Positions 8,997-17,117 of a DNA stretch of 64,000 nt are shown in pieces. Position 1 is the stretch's first letter; every line of letters starts with the position of its first letter. Source of the DNA: Thalassotalea_B sp049613795 (lineage in GTDB: Bacteria > Pseudomonadota > Gammaproteobacteria > Enterobacterales > Alteromonadaceae); NCBI GenBank assembly GCA_049613795.1, contig JBMZCX010000003.1:17954-81953 (forward strand), given 5' to 3'. The notes beneath the pieces are model-generated. The model was not told the origin of the DNA, did no database searches, and saw only the letters and a list, made by a program, of their open reading frames with translations. A program made the position numbers and the translations under genes.

Positions 8997-9323
8997 TTAC
9001 TTTTCATTATGAGTTGCGATAACAGGCGAATATAACGACAATTCAAGGCGTTTATCTGCTGCCGATAACACCACACTTTTTTTATTAATTTTTTTAAGTT
9101 GATACTGCTCAATACGATCACCAAGCTTAAGCACCTTTCCATTAATGACGACGGTAAGCGCTTTCTCACTATCAACTATAGATTGTAATTGCATTACAGT
9201 GATAGTTTTAATCTCACTGCCTACTTGCCCGCTTGCCGATAATGGCCGCGTTGGGTCAACTTCTTGCGCCGTTACTGTAGTCGATAACATCACAGCTATT
9301 GTCAGTATTACCAATTTATACAT
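8997..9323 (-). CDS. mshK: MSHA pilotin-like biogenesis protein MshK (PilP-like)
   Basis: 108 aa from the ATG at 9323; TTG and GTG alternatives lie at 9338 and 9335. The ATG gives a clean signal peptide (MYKLVILTIAVMLSTTVTAQ) and follows the mshJ stop by only 4 bp. The mature part begins EVDPTRP, the usual start of MshK/PilP-like proteins (DPTxP), then a short beta-rich domain. It is thought to link the inner-membrane alignment proteins (MshI/J) with the secretin MshL, encoded next. Small size and weak conservation make gene order an important part of the call. Confidence 0.82.
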   Translation of the reverse strand: MYKLVILTIAVMLSTTVTAQEVDPTRPLSASGQVGSEIKTITVMQLQSIVDSEKALTVVINGKVLKLGDRIEQYQLKKINKKSVVLSAADKRLELSLYSPVIATHNEK

Positions 9324-9327
9324 TTGT

Positions 9328-10023
9328 TTATACACCAATAAATTCCCGCTTGGTACTTAAGCTATAAAGTTCAACTTCCAGCTTACCCGTAGGGTATTGT
9401 GTTAAATTATAGTCAAATTTATGCCAGAAAAAAGTCCACTGAAGCTGTTCTAACTGCGACATGTAGTCTCGTAACTGTAAATAGCTTCCCGATAAGGTGA
9501 GTTTAATGCCATGTTTGTATAAGGTTAGCACTTGCTCGTTTTCAATAGTTCTAGCTACTGGTTCGGTCTCGTTGAGCGGAGCCTGAGTACTATTTAACGC
9601 CACCACTTGTGCAGGAATTACTTCAAACGCTTTTAACGACACACCTTTTTGCAATTTTAATAAGTCAATTAACGCAAAACGCATTTGAATAGGATCTATC
9701 AGGTCAGACGTTAACGCCAGTAACGCACTGTCTATTTGTCCCAATTGATTTTCATATTGCAGTATTTGTTCATTAACTTGTTGATTGGGGTCTTCAGATA
9801 GTGCTTGTTCAAAAATGGCAATAGTTTGCTGCTTTGACTTTAGCTGCACAGCAATTTTTTTATTATCTTTAATAAAAGTATTGCTACGTATCGTATTTTC
9901 ATCAATAAATAAGCTGTGTAAAATAAAAACAATTGCGACAGCACCCGTCAGTAAAATAAGCATTTGTTCGCGCAATGTGATGACTTGAAATTTATCACTG
10001 TATGTTTGCCAAAATTTATTCAT
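9328..10023 (-). CDS. mshJ: MSHA biogenesis protein MshJ (PilO/GspM-like)
   Basis: 231 aa bitopic protein: short cytoplasmic N-terminus, one membrane helix (about 20-41, MLILLTGAVAIVFILHSLFI), a coiled coil (about 50-115) and a C-terminal ferredoxin-like region, the PilO plan. It forms the inner-membrane alignment subcomplex with the PilN-like and PilM-like products of the next two genes. Its ATG overlaps the upstream stop by one base (TAATG). Confidence 0.85.
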   Translation of the reverse strand: MNKFWQTYSDKFQVITLREQMLILLTGAVAIVFILHSLFIDENTIRSNTFIKDNKKIAVQLKSKQQTIAIFEQALSEDPNQQVNEQILQYENQLGQIDSALLALTSDLIDPIQMRFALIDLLKLQKGVSLKAFEVIPAQVVALNSTQAPLNETEPVARTIENEQVLTLYKHGIKLTLSGSYLQLRDYMSQLEQLQWTFFWHKFDYNLTQYPTGKLEVELYSLSTKREFIGV

Positions 10024-10631
10024 TATCTTGGCTCCCCATTTTTACCATCACCCGTAGAACTTACGCTAAACTCAGTCAAACCTTGATCATTTTCAGATAA
10101 ACTAAAATGAGTAAAATGCTTACCCGATAAAAACGTTGAAGACTCGAAGCCCGCTAACCATTTAGGAACAATATCAGGTTGTTTGGCTAGCCCTTTGAAA
10201 AATAGTTGCCCTTGGCTAATTTGTACTTGTTTAAGACTAATATCTTTGTGATGTAATGTCGCAAGTTCCGTCATCGCAGAAGAGTATCCCGCCGCGAAGG
10301 TTTGCGATTGATCAGTTAACTGGCGATGTAAATCTTTTTTATTAATTAATACAAGTTTTAACGTAGCAAGACGCTCCATTAAGTTAGCATCGGCTCTATT
10401 GCTACTCACTTTTTGTTGTAGTTCGTCTAAAAGTTTTTGCTGTTGTTGTTGTTGCTGGCTAAGTTGTTGATAGTTCTGTGCCAGTTGTTCAGTGGTTAAC
10501 TGACTATACACACCCCAAGCAATCATTATCACAAGTAATAATCCCCATATACCAACAACTTTTGATAGCGTTAATAATGGATGCTTGGGCAGTAACTCGG
10601 GTTGAAGCAGGTTTATTGTGAACTTTGCCAT
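10023..10631 (-). CDS. MSHA biogenesis protein, PilN-like (MshI2)
   Basis: 202 aa. A short cytoplasmic segment containing INLLQPELLPKHPLLT (the PilN-type INLLP-like motif that binds PilM) is followed by a membrane helix (about 24-43) and a long periplasmic coiled coil with seven consecutive Gln (about 60-66), then a small alpha/beta domain. It should pair with MshJ and recruit the PilM-like MshI. It is 3 bp from the mshI stop. In Shewanella and Vibrio annotations this gene is often called mshI2 or left unnamed, so I give no symbol. Confidence 0.82.
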   Translation of the reverse strand: MAKFTINLLQPELLPKHPLLTLSKVVGIWGLLLVIMIAWGVYSQLTTEQLAQNYQQLSQQQQQQQKLLDELQQKVSSNRADANLMERLATLKLVLINKKDLHRQLTDQSQTFAAGYSSAMTELATLHHKDISLKQVQISQGQLFFKGLAKQPDIVPKWLAGFESSTFLSGKHFTHFSLSENDQGLTEFSVSSTGDGKNGEPR

Positions 10632-10634
10632 AGT

Positions 10635-11537
10635 CTACACCTCACCCACTAATGACAGCTGGGTAGCACCAAAGCAAGCACTGTAAGGTTTTGATTGCGC
10701 CACGGACTCAGGTAATGAAAAAATATTAACCGTAACATGAGTGTTTTCAGCCAATTTTCGCGCTAGAAACGCTTCATGTTCCATTGGCATTAATACTTCA
10801 ATTGAACGAATGGGTGCTTGTTTTAATTGACGTTCGTAGTAGTCAGTTGAACGCTGTATTTCAACACTTAATGCGTCGACTACACTCATGGTCAATTCAT
10901 CTTCAGACTTAGTTGAAATAGTTGCCATGCCTCTTAATCGGCGATAAAAAAACAACTTACCCTGTTTAATAATAAGTAATAGTACTTCTTCATTGGGCTG
11001 CTGGCATACTAACAAACAAGCATCATCACTTTGAGGCACTAAACTGGCGAAGGCAAATTCTTCAGTAGTAATAGACTCAACACTAAAGTCATCGTCCATT
11101 AGCTGTTGAACATAAGTAGACAATTCACTTTTCGATGCGCAAACCACATGAATTTTTTCAACTCCACCAACGGTGATCGGTGCTTCAAAATAATCTAATA
11201 CCATGTCATTCGGCGCAATTGAGACTAAGTCTTTAATTTGCCACTTTAATGCTTCATTTAGCTCTTCGTCAGGAATATTAGGTTTGTCTATTTGTACTAT
11301 TTGGCTTTGCTGCCCAGAAAGTACAAGGTGACACTCTCCGCTAAGCGAGTGCTCTTTATATAATTCTTTTAATGACAGAGAGTAATTTTTGTCTGGCGCT
11401 GACAATTCATTAAAGCCAACTGACAAGTCATTGTCCACGCGACAATAAGCAATTGATTGCTGGCGGAAGCACAGTCCAAGCTGGCTTTTATTTTTAGGCT
11501 TAGAAAATAACGTTCTTATTCGCATAATTAGTGACAT
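10635..11537 (-). CDS. mshI: MSHA biogenesis protein MshI (PilM-like)
   Basis: 300 aa, no signal peptide or membrane helix. It is actin-like/PilM-like: an N-terminal beta-rich part (QLGLCFRQQSIAYCRVD) and the segment PNIPDEELNEALKWQIKDLV, typical of PilM proteins where EL..A+.WE is conserved. It is cytoplasmic and docks on the PilN-like protein. It is the first gene of the operon's main block, and the 129-bp gap to the divergent gene must hold the operon promoter. An internal ATG at 11525 is an alternative start; neither has a strong Shine-Dalgarno sequence. Confidence 0.83.
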   Translation of the reverse strand: MSLIMRIRTLFSKPKNKSQLGLCFRQQSIAYCRVDNDLSVGFNELSAPDKNYSLSLKELYKEHSLSGECHLVLSGQQSQIVQIDKPNIPDEELNEALKWQIKDLVSIAPNDMVLDYFEAPITVGGVEKIHVVCASKSELSTYVQQLMDDDFSVESITTEEFAFASLVPQSDDACLLVCQQPNEEVLLLIIKQGKLFFYRRLRGMATISTKSEDELTMSVVDALSVEIQRSTDYYERQLKQAPIRSIEVLMPMEHEAFLARKLAENTHVTVNIFSLPESVAQSKPYSACFGATQLSLVGEV

Positions 11538-11666
11538 TATCGATATTGTTGTTAGTTTAAACGAATTATCTAATTTTCATTATCCCTGATTCAGTGCCTT
11601 GCGCAAGTTTTTTAAGTATTATAACGATAATAAAAAATTATTAAGCAAATAATATTGCTCATATTT

Positions 11667-12605
11667 ATGAAAAACAAGTCTATATTACAAGCGATTCAAC
11701 ACCCTCTATTTAGCCAACACAAAGTGAGAGTTTCAATTAAACGTGACGACCAAATTCACCCGATTATTTCGGGTAATAAATGGCGTAAACTTTATTTTAA
11801 CTTACGCTTGGCAAAATCAAAAAATTACCAAGGTATTATTAGTTTTGGCGGCTGCTATTCTAATCATATTCATGCGCTTGCTTTTGCCTGTAGGCAACAA
11901 AACCTAAAGTGCATCGCCTACATTAGAGGCGAGGAATCTAGCCAAAGTAATTACACACTGTCTTGGGCTAAACATTGGGGAATGACGCTTATTTTTCTTG
12001 ATCGTAAAACTTACAAGCAACGACAAGACGAAAGTTTTTTAAAAGACATACAACAGCAATATCCAGACTATTTTATTGTCCCTGAAGGCGGCAGTAATCA
12101 ACTTGCATTACAAGGTGTTGGCGAAGTAATTACTGAACTAAACCAGCAATGCACCTTTGACACATTATTAGCGCCTGTTGGTAGTGGCGGTACATTAGCA
12201 GGGCTTATTAAGCAAGATAACAATCAACATGACATATTGGGGATTGCAGTATTAAAACAAAGTGATTACCTACATAAAGAGGTTAATAACTTACTCGGTA
12301 ATGAGGTGGAGTATCGTCGCTGGTCAATTATCAACAATTATCATGGCGGAGGTTATGCGAAATTCAGTGCCGACGATGCTCAGCGGATTTTGCAATTTTC
12401 AAATGAAATAGGCATCCCATTTGAGCCTATTTACACAGGAAAAATGCTACTGGCTTTACTCGGTTTATTAGCACAAGGGTACTTTAAAGTAGATCAGCAT
12501 ATTGTATTACTACATACTGGTGGCCTGCAAGGCATTGCTGGGTTAATAGAACAAGGAAGATTAAACCCAACCGACTGGCTTATACCGCCTGAGCCACCGG
12601 CTTGA
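11667..12605 (+). CDS. PLP-dependent D-cysteine desulfhydrase/ACC-deaminase family protein
   Basis: 312 aa from the ATG at 11667 (an in-frame TTG at 11655 adds four residues). Family hallmarks: the PLP lysine region SGNKWRKLYF (about 35-44), SFGGCYSNHIHALA (about 60-73), which binds the cofactor and substrate carboxylate, and the glycine loop VGSGGTLAG (about 165). Members act on D-cysteine, giving pyruvate, H2S and ammonia, or on 1-aminocyclopropane-1-carboxylate. No ethylene-related context exists here, so D-cysteine or a related amino acid is more likely. It lies on the opposite strand between mshI and mshH, and its 3' end overlaps mshH by 26 bp convergently. Confidence 0.8.
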   Translation: MKNKSILQAIQHPLFSQHKVRVSIKRDDQIHPIISGNKWRKLYFNLRLAKSKNYQGIISFGGCYSNHIHALAFACRQQNLKCIAYIRGEESSQSNYTLSWAKHWGMTLIFLDRKTYKQRQDESFLKDIQQQYPDYFIVPEGGSNQLALQGVGEVITELNQQCTFDTLLAPVGSGGTLAGLIKQDNNQHDILGIAVLKQSDYLHKEVNNLLGNEVEYRRWSIINNYHGGGYAKFSADDAQRILQFSNEIGIPFEPIYTGKMLLALLGLLAQGYFKVDQHIVLLHTGGLQGIAGLIEQGRLNPTDWLIPPEPPA

Positions 12606-14202
12606 TAAAAAAGTGCCCTTGACCACCATTGATCCCCAAGGCTTCTAATACCTGCCACTCCTCTTTACTTTCTACACCTAATGCATAAACATTAATGTTT
12701 AGAGGAGTACAAATAGTCTTTAGACTTTGAATAACTGTTTGATTTTCAGGCTTATGCTGAATATTCAACACCACACTTCGATGAAGCTTTAATGCCGAAA
12801 TAGGACATTCTTTTAAATAATGCGTACTCATGACATATTGCCCCACTTTATCTGCAATTATCGCTATCCCTTGGTTATTTAAATGAAAAATTATAGGCTT
12901 TAGTTGCGCGAGATGGTTAACCAAATGATACTCACTAATCTCAATAATAATTTTTTTTACAATACTAGGATATTGGTTTATCAAATCATAAAATTGAGCA
13001 ATAAACTGTGGTGATAATAATGACTCTATCGATAGGTTTAAGCTACAACTAGCTTGCTCTTTTTCATAAGAAAGCAATTTACACACTTGCTCAAATATAA
13101 GTAAATCAACCTCTTTGCTAAAGCCGCACTTTCGCACCATCGGCATAAATATTCTTGCACTAATTAGCTGCCCCTCAGCATCTCGCATTTTTGCTAACAC
13201 TTCTTGGTGACGTATTTTCTTGGTTGCTTGATCAACGACTGGCTGAAAATAAATAATAAAGGCGTTCTTTGAAATAATGCTGTTAAGCATGGTTCGCCAT
13301 TTAAGCGAGCCTTGAGCTTGCTCTACTTCATCTTTATCGTACATAAACCATTGTGACGGCCCTTGCAATTGTGCTGATCTTAATGCCATATCAGCCTCTG
13401 CCATTACTTGATAAGGTTTTGCTGAGTGACGAAAAAAACTAATACCTAAATGAATACACTCATCATTGCTGATCCCCACAGGTAAAGACACCGACATTAA
13501 GTTGTTAATTAAACGGGTGGCAAGCCTTTCAGTTTCTTTAACAAAAATATTAGGGATAAGTAGCGCCAATTCAAAATCATTATGACGCGCAATAAAATAA
13601 TTTGGCAAATGCACTAAACGATGCTGTAACGTTCGAATAAAGGTATTTAGTAATGACGTGGCCTGTTGTTTTCCGTAAAGGCTTTGCACGGTATCACACT
13701 CTTTAAAATGGAAAAGCAGCACGGCACCATGAGCATCACCCTCTTGTAATAAAGCTTCTAAACGGTTATTGAAAAATTCTCGGTTACCAATGCCCGTTTC
13801 AGCATCAAGTAATGCTTTCTCTCTTACAAGCATATCAAATGAACTATTACCCTCAGACTCTGCAATTAGTTGGTGTTGCAACTTAGCAATAGTATGACCA
13901 ATAGGAGTATTGAGCTTTAGCAAAGGAATAACGTTTTCATTATCGCTTTGTGTCGCCCAGCTTTCTAGCACTTGAATGGGAGCAAACGTTTGCTTTAAAG
14001 CAGTAGTTAAGACTGCTTTAAGTCGACTAATAACAATTAACAATACACCTGCACTTATAGAGATAAAGAGGGTCATTGCTAAGTTAATAGTGAAAAATGC
14101 GGTGAGAATGAAAAGTGCAATTAAAGTTGAAACTACCAATCCCTGTAACAGGGAAAATCCAATATTTATTATTTTTTGTGGATGGTTATTCGCACTATTC
14201 AT
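12580..14202 (-). CDS. csrD: CsrD/MshH-type degenerate GGDEF-EAL regulator
   Basis: 540 aa. Two membrane helices at the N-terminus (about 13-35 and 37-58) are followed by a coiled linker, a GGDEF-like domain (about 120-275) and an EAL-like domain (about 290-535). The GGDEF box reads HNDFE and the EAL box reads EVLAK, so neither catalytic motif is intact; this matches CsrD of E. coli, which lacks cyclase and phosphodiesterase activity and promotes decay of CsrB/C sRNAs. In Vibrio the same protein is MshH, the first gene of the msh locus. Catalytic loss is read from the sequence; the CsrB/C role is by homology. Confidence 0.85.
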   Translation of the reverse strand: MNSANNHPQKIINIGFSLLQGLVVSTLIALFILTAFFTINLAMTLFISISAGVLLIVISRLKAVLTTALKQTFAPIQVLESWATQSDNENVIPLLKLNTPIGHTIAKLQHQLIAESEGNSSFDMLVREKALLDAETGIGNREFFNNRLEALLQEGDAHGAVLLFHFKECDTVQSLYGKQQATSLLNTFIRTLQHRLVHLPNYFIARHNDFELALLIPNIFVKETERLATRLINNLMSVSLPVGISNDECIHLGISFFRHSAKPYQVMAEADMALRSAQLQGPSQWFMYDKDEVEQAQGSLKWRTMLNSIISKNAFIIYFQPVVDQATKKIRHQEVLAKMRDAEGQLISARIFMPMVRKCGFSKEVDLLIFEQVCKLLSYEKEQASCSLNLSIESLLSPQFIAQFYDLINQYPSIVKKIIIEISEYHLVNHLAQLKPIIFHLNNQGIAIIADKVGQYVMSTHYLKECPISALKLHRSVVLNIQHKPENQTVIQSLKTICTPLNINVYALGVESKEEWQVLEALGINGGQGHFFIKPVAQAV

Positions 14203-14282
14203 GAGTCTAAGCTATTAAGTTATTACTTTAATAACAGTGTAGACGGATAGCGTAATTTTTTAAAACTTTTATTTCTTCTATA

Positions 14283-14311
14283 AAAAAACGCTACACAAGG
14301 CAGCGTTTTTT
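14283..14311. terminator. Bidirectional intrinsic terminator after rplI
   Basis: A perfect 10-bp stem (AAAAAACGCT at 14283-14292 with AGCGTTTTTT at 14302-14311) and 9-nt loop, flanked by A and T runs so it can work in both directions. It ends the rpsF-priB-rpsR-rplI operon, read leftward. Confidence 0.85.
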
Positions 14312-14336
14312 ATAGCAAAGTAGGTGTTAACTGAAA

Positions 14337-14789
14337 TTATGCTTCAGCAATAACAACAACTTTAATGCTTGTATCTACATCGTTGTGTAAGTGAATTACG
14401 ATATCAAATTCACCTGTTTCACGAATAGTACCTAATGGCATACGTACTTGAGCTTTAGCAACTTCAACACCAGCTTCAGTAATTGCATCAGCAATATCTT
14501 TAGTACCGATAGAACCGAATAACTTACCTTCGTCACCTGCAGTTGATGCAATAGTGATTTCAGCTAATTCAACGATTTTAGCCGCTTGAGCTTCAGCAGC
14601 ACTTAACGCTGCAGCTAATTGCTTTTCTAAATCAGCACGACGAGACTCAAAGTGCTCAACGTTTGCTTTAGATGCAAAAACAGCTTTGCCTTGTGGCAAT
14701 AAAAAGTTACGTGCATAACCAGACTTAACAGTTACCTTGTCACCAAGGCCGCCTAATTTGGCGATTTTATCAAGAAGTATTACTTCCAT
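14337..14789 (-). CDS. rplI: 50S ribosomal protein L9
   Basis: 150 aa from the ATG at 14789, which has AAGGGG eight bases upstream; the frame stays open to a TTG two codons earlier, but MEVILLDKIAKLGGLGD matches the L9 N-terminus. The N-terminal domain contains the signature GYARNFLLPQGKA (about 24-36), then the long connecting helix and the C-terminal rRNA-binding domain. It binds 23S rRNA near the L1 stalk and helps keep the reading frame. It is the last gene of the S6 operon. Confidence 0.97.
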   Translation of the reverse strand: MEVILLDKIAKLGGLGDKVTVKSGYARNFLLPQGKAVFASKANVEHFESRRADLEKQLAAALSAAEAQAAKIVELAEITIASTAGDEGKLFGSIGTKDIADAITEAGVEVAKAQVRMPLGTIRETGEFDIVIHLHNDVDTSIKVVVIAEA

Positions 14790-14809
14790 TTTCAAAACCC
14801 CTTATTAGG

Positions 14810-15037
14810 TTACTTATGTAAATCAGTATATGGTAATAATGCTAAGTAACGAGCACGCTTGATCGCACGACCAAGTTGACGTTGATATTTAGCAGCAGTA
14901 CCAGTAATACGGCTAGGAACAATTTTACCACTTTCAGTGATATAGTTTTTTAACGTAGCGATATCTTTATAATCAATTTCGCTAGCGCCTTCCGCTGTGA
15001 AGCGGCAGAACTTACGACGTCTAAAAAAACGAGACAT
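14810..15037 (-). CDS. rpsR: 30S ribosomal protein S18
   Basis: 75 aa, full length. It begins MSRFFRRRKFCRF and contains the S18 signature for 16S rRNA binding (DIATLKNYITESGKIVPSRITG, about 27-47) and the basic C-terminal helix. S18 pairs with S6 on the 30S platform; the two genes share this operon with priB between them. Confidence 0.97.
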   Translation of the reverse strand: MSRFFRRRKFCRFTAEGASEIDYKDIATLKNYITESGKIVPSRITGTAAKYQRQLGRAIKRARYLALLPYTDLHK

Positions 15038-15094
15038 GGATTTCTCCTAATATTTGGTGTTACTTTTTAGCTCAATGCTAATATCGGTAACAAC

Positions 15095-15400
15095 CTAATT
15101 AATCATTTCAATTTGCTGAGCATGTAAAACTAAAAGCGGATTACCATTTTTAGATTCATGACGATTTATAAAACCTGTCACCTTTACATTATTGCCCGAC
15201 ATTAACTCACGTGTTAATAGTGATAATTCGCTAGTTGCCACTACTTGTATACGCACAAACGCTTGTCTGTTCATGCCTGCCTCTTGTTGAATTGACTTAT
15301 GATCAATTGAAAATTGGCAATGTTCTATACCCGCAGGGCTAGTTGAAAATTTAGGCGTTTTAACCACTTCTCCAACTAACACTAAGCAATTATTTATCAC
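15095..15400 (-). CDS. priB: Primosomal replication protein PriB
   Basis: 101 aa single-strand DNA-binding OB-fold protein. It matches E. coli PriB in length and key segments (LVLVGEV, SPAGIEHCQFSIDHKSIQQEAG, LVLHAQQIE). It joins PriA and DnaT to restart stalled forks. The start is GTG at 15400, six bases after the rpsF stop; no in-frame ATG precedes it. The position between rpsF and rpsR is the standard gammaproteobacterial arrangement. Confidence 0.93.
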   Translation of the reverse strand: MINNCLVLVGEVVKTPKFSTSPAGIEHCQFSIDHKSIQQEAGMNRQAFVRIQVVATSELSLLTRELMSGNNVKVTGFINRHESKNGNPLLVLHAQQIEMIN

Positions 15401-15406
15401 AGATTA

Positions 15407-15814
15407 CTATTCTTCGCTTGCAGCTTCTTCTACAGTTTCAGTAGGTTTAGCAGCAGGCGCTTCAGTAGCCTCTTTCTTAACATCACGACGGTCTTCTCTA
15501 GCAGCAGCCATAGCTGAAGCTTCAGTTACCGCGTTTTTCGTGCGCATGATCATGTTACGAATAACAACATCGTTATAACGGAAAGAAGTTTCTAGTTCAT
15601 CAATAGCTGCTTGAGGCGCTTCAACGTTCATTAAAACGTAGTGTGCTTTGTGCAATTTATTGATTGGGTATGCTAATTGGCGACGACCCCAGTCTTCAAG
15701 ACGGTGGATTTTGCCTTCAACATTAGTGACGATGTCACTGTAACGCTGAATCATAGCAGGTACTTGTTCACTCTGATCAGGGTGAACCATAAATACGATT
15801 TCGTAATGACGCAT
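15407..15814 (-). CDS. rpsF: 30S ribosomal protein S6
   Basis: 135 aa. It begins MRHYEIVFMVHPDQSEQVPAM, an almost canonical S6 N-terminus, with RLEDWGRRQLAYPI (about 38-51) at the S18 interface. A 35-residue Ala/Glu/Lys-rich acidic tail follows, the type that RimK glutamylates in E. coli. A strong Shine-Dalgarno (TAAGGAG) precedes the start. It is the first gene of the rpsF-priB-rpsR-rplI operon. Confidence 0.97.
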   Translation of the reverse strand: MRHYEIVFMVHPDQSEQVPAMIQRYSDIVTNVEGKIHRLEDWGRRQLAYPINKLHKAHYVLMNVEAPQAAIDELETSFRYNDVVIRNMIMRTKNAVTEASAMAAAREDRRDVKKEATEAPAAKPTETVEEAASEE

Positions 15815-15870
15815 TACGAGCTCCTTACGGTTGTAGCCTCTTATCCGGCTCAGCCAAACACCAGTATTGA
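15815..15870 (-). promoter_or_regulatory. Candidate S6:S18 autoregulatory mRNA leader
   Basis: On the minus strand the last 55 bases before rpsF hold a short stem (AGCC ... GGCT), a CCG in the loop side (GAGCCGG) and an ACCG directly before the TAAGGAG ribosome site. A CCG-containing stem next to the ribosome site of rpsF is the element by which the S6:S18 pair represses its own operon in many bacteria. I infer it from motif and position only; covariance was not tested. Confidence 0.4.
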
Positions 15871-16307
15871 GACAAGGAACAAAAAATTAGGGCTGAATTA
15901 AGGTCGCGTATTGTAGGTAAAACATACACAAAAGGCAAGACAAAGTTAAGAAAGGTAATTTGCTTTATAAAACAGTAAACAAAAAATTAATTATTAAAGA
16001 AATTAAGGTAGATTTTCCCTGCCGATAAAGCCCTTAATGGATAAGACAAGTTATGCCATTCCGCATAAAGAAGTGCTCACTTACTTATACGGATTGCTAT
16101 TAATACTTGATGAGAATAAAAAAATCTGCATATTATCGCCTAAACCCTAACGAGTAAGCTTTTCACCATATCCCTTAGCTCGAATTAATAAACCAATATG
16201 TTTGATTTTTTCAGTTCAACTAAAGGAGTAATGGCAAGCACAACTAGATAATATCAATAACTTTCTCAGTAAAAGTAAGAGTGAACTGATTAAGTCTATG
16301 GATGATA
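15871..16307. other. Intergenic region between rpsF and rlmB, no gene recognised
   Basis: About 440 bp of AT-rich sequence that must include the rpsF operon promoter. It contains AAAGGAG before an ATG at 16231, but that frame stops after six codons. A second frame is open without a start from 16232 to 16369 and runs into the rlmB 3' end; I do not regard it as a gene. No terminator for rlmB is evident. Confidence 0.5.
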
Positions 16308-17060
16308 TTAACGACGTTGGCGTACAATCTCAAACAAACAGATACCTGTTGCTACCGACACATTTAAACTAGAGACACTCCCTTCCATTGGTAGTTTTAC
16401 CAATTGGTCGCAATGTTCGCGTGTTAACCTGCGCATACCTTTACCTTCTGCGCCCATCACTAATGCCATTGGTCCATCAAGGGTAATATCGTACAAACAA
16501 GTATCTGTTTCACCTGCCGTACCTACAATCCATACGCCCATTTGCTGTAATTGCTTCATGGTGCGCGCTAAGTTAGTTACCTGTACTAGTGGAACGGTTT
16601 CAGCAGCACCTACCGCAACCTTTCTTACGGTGGCAGTTAATCGAGCCGCATTATCTTTAGGAACAATAATCGCTTGAACACCTGCCGCGTCAGCATTACG
16701 TAAACAAGCACCTAAATTATGTGGGTCGGTAACGCCGTCGAGTATTAATAGAAATGGCGCTTTATCTTGCTTTTCAGCTGCTATCAAAATATCATCAAGA
16801 TCAGCTTCAGTGTATGTTTTTCCTTGTGTAATACGTGCTAAAACACCTTGATGCTGCTCACCTTCACTTTTATCGTCTAATACTTTTCGGTTCACCATTT
16901 GAGCAGAAATATTATACTTTTTAGAGAGGTTAATAATGGGCATTAAGCGCTCATCTTCACGCCCTTTTAATAAAAAAATTTCAATAAAGCGCTCTGGGGA
17001 ACGTTTTATTAATTCGTTTACTGCATGAATTCCAAATACTATTTCGTCTTGTTTTGCCAT
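16308..17060 (-). CDS. rlmB: 23S rRNA (guanosine-2251-2'-O)-methyltransferase RlmB
   Basis: 250 aa SPOUT (SpoU) enzyme from the ATG at 17060; an upstream in-frame ATG at 17079-17081 exists, but MAKQDEIVFGIHAVNELI fits the family N-terminus. An N-terminal substrate-binding domain (about 5-80) precedes the knotted SAM-binding domain with motifs DPHNLGACLRNADAAG, MGAEGKGMRRL and SLNVSVATGICLFE. It 2'-O-methylates G2251 of the 23S P loop. It follows rnr, as in E. coli, and is probably cotranscribed with it (57-bp gap). Confidence 0.95.
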   Translation of the reverse strand: MAKQDEIVFGIHAVNELIKRSPERFIEIFLLKGREDERLMPIINLSKKYNISAQMVNRKVLDDKSEGEQHQGVLARITQGKTYTEADLDDILIAAEKQDKAPFLLILDGVTDPHNLGACLRNADAAGVQAIIVPKDNAARLTATVRKVAVGAAETVPLVQVTNLARTMKQLQQMGVWIVGTAGETDTCLYDITLDGPMALVMGAEGKGMRRLTREHCDQLVKLPMEGSVSSLNVSVATGICLFEIVRQRR

Positions 17061-17117
17061 TATTTTGTCTTTTAAAGTCATTAATTTTATACGGTGAATT
17101 AACTACAACGGTTATTG

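Noticed and set aside
16229..16372. Open stretch of 46 codons before and overlapping the rlmB 3' end, with a protein-like helical composition
   Set aside because: No start codon in that frame at the good ribosome site; the ATG after AAAGGAG is in another frame that stops after six codons. It might be a decayed gene end, but nothing supports it.
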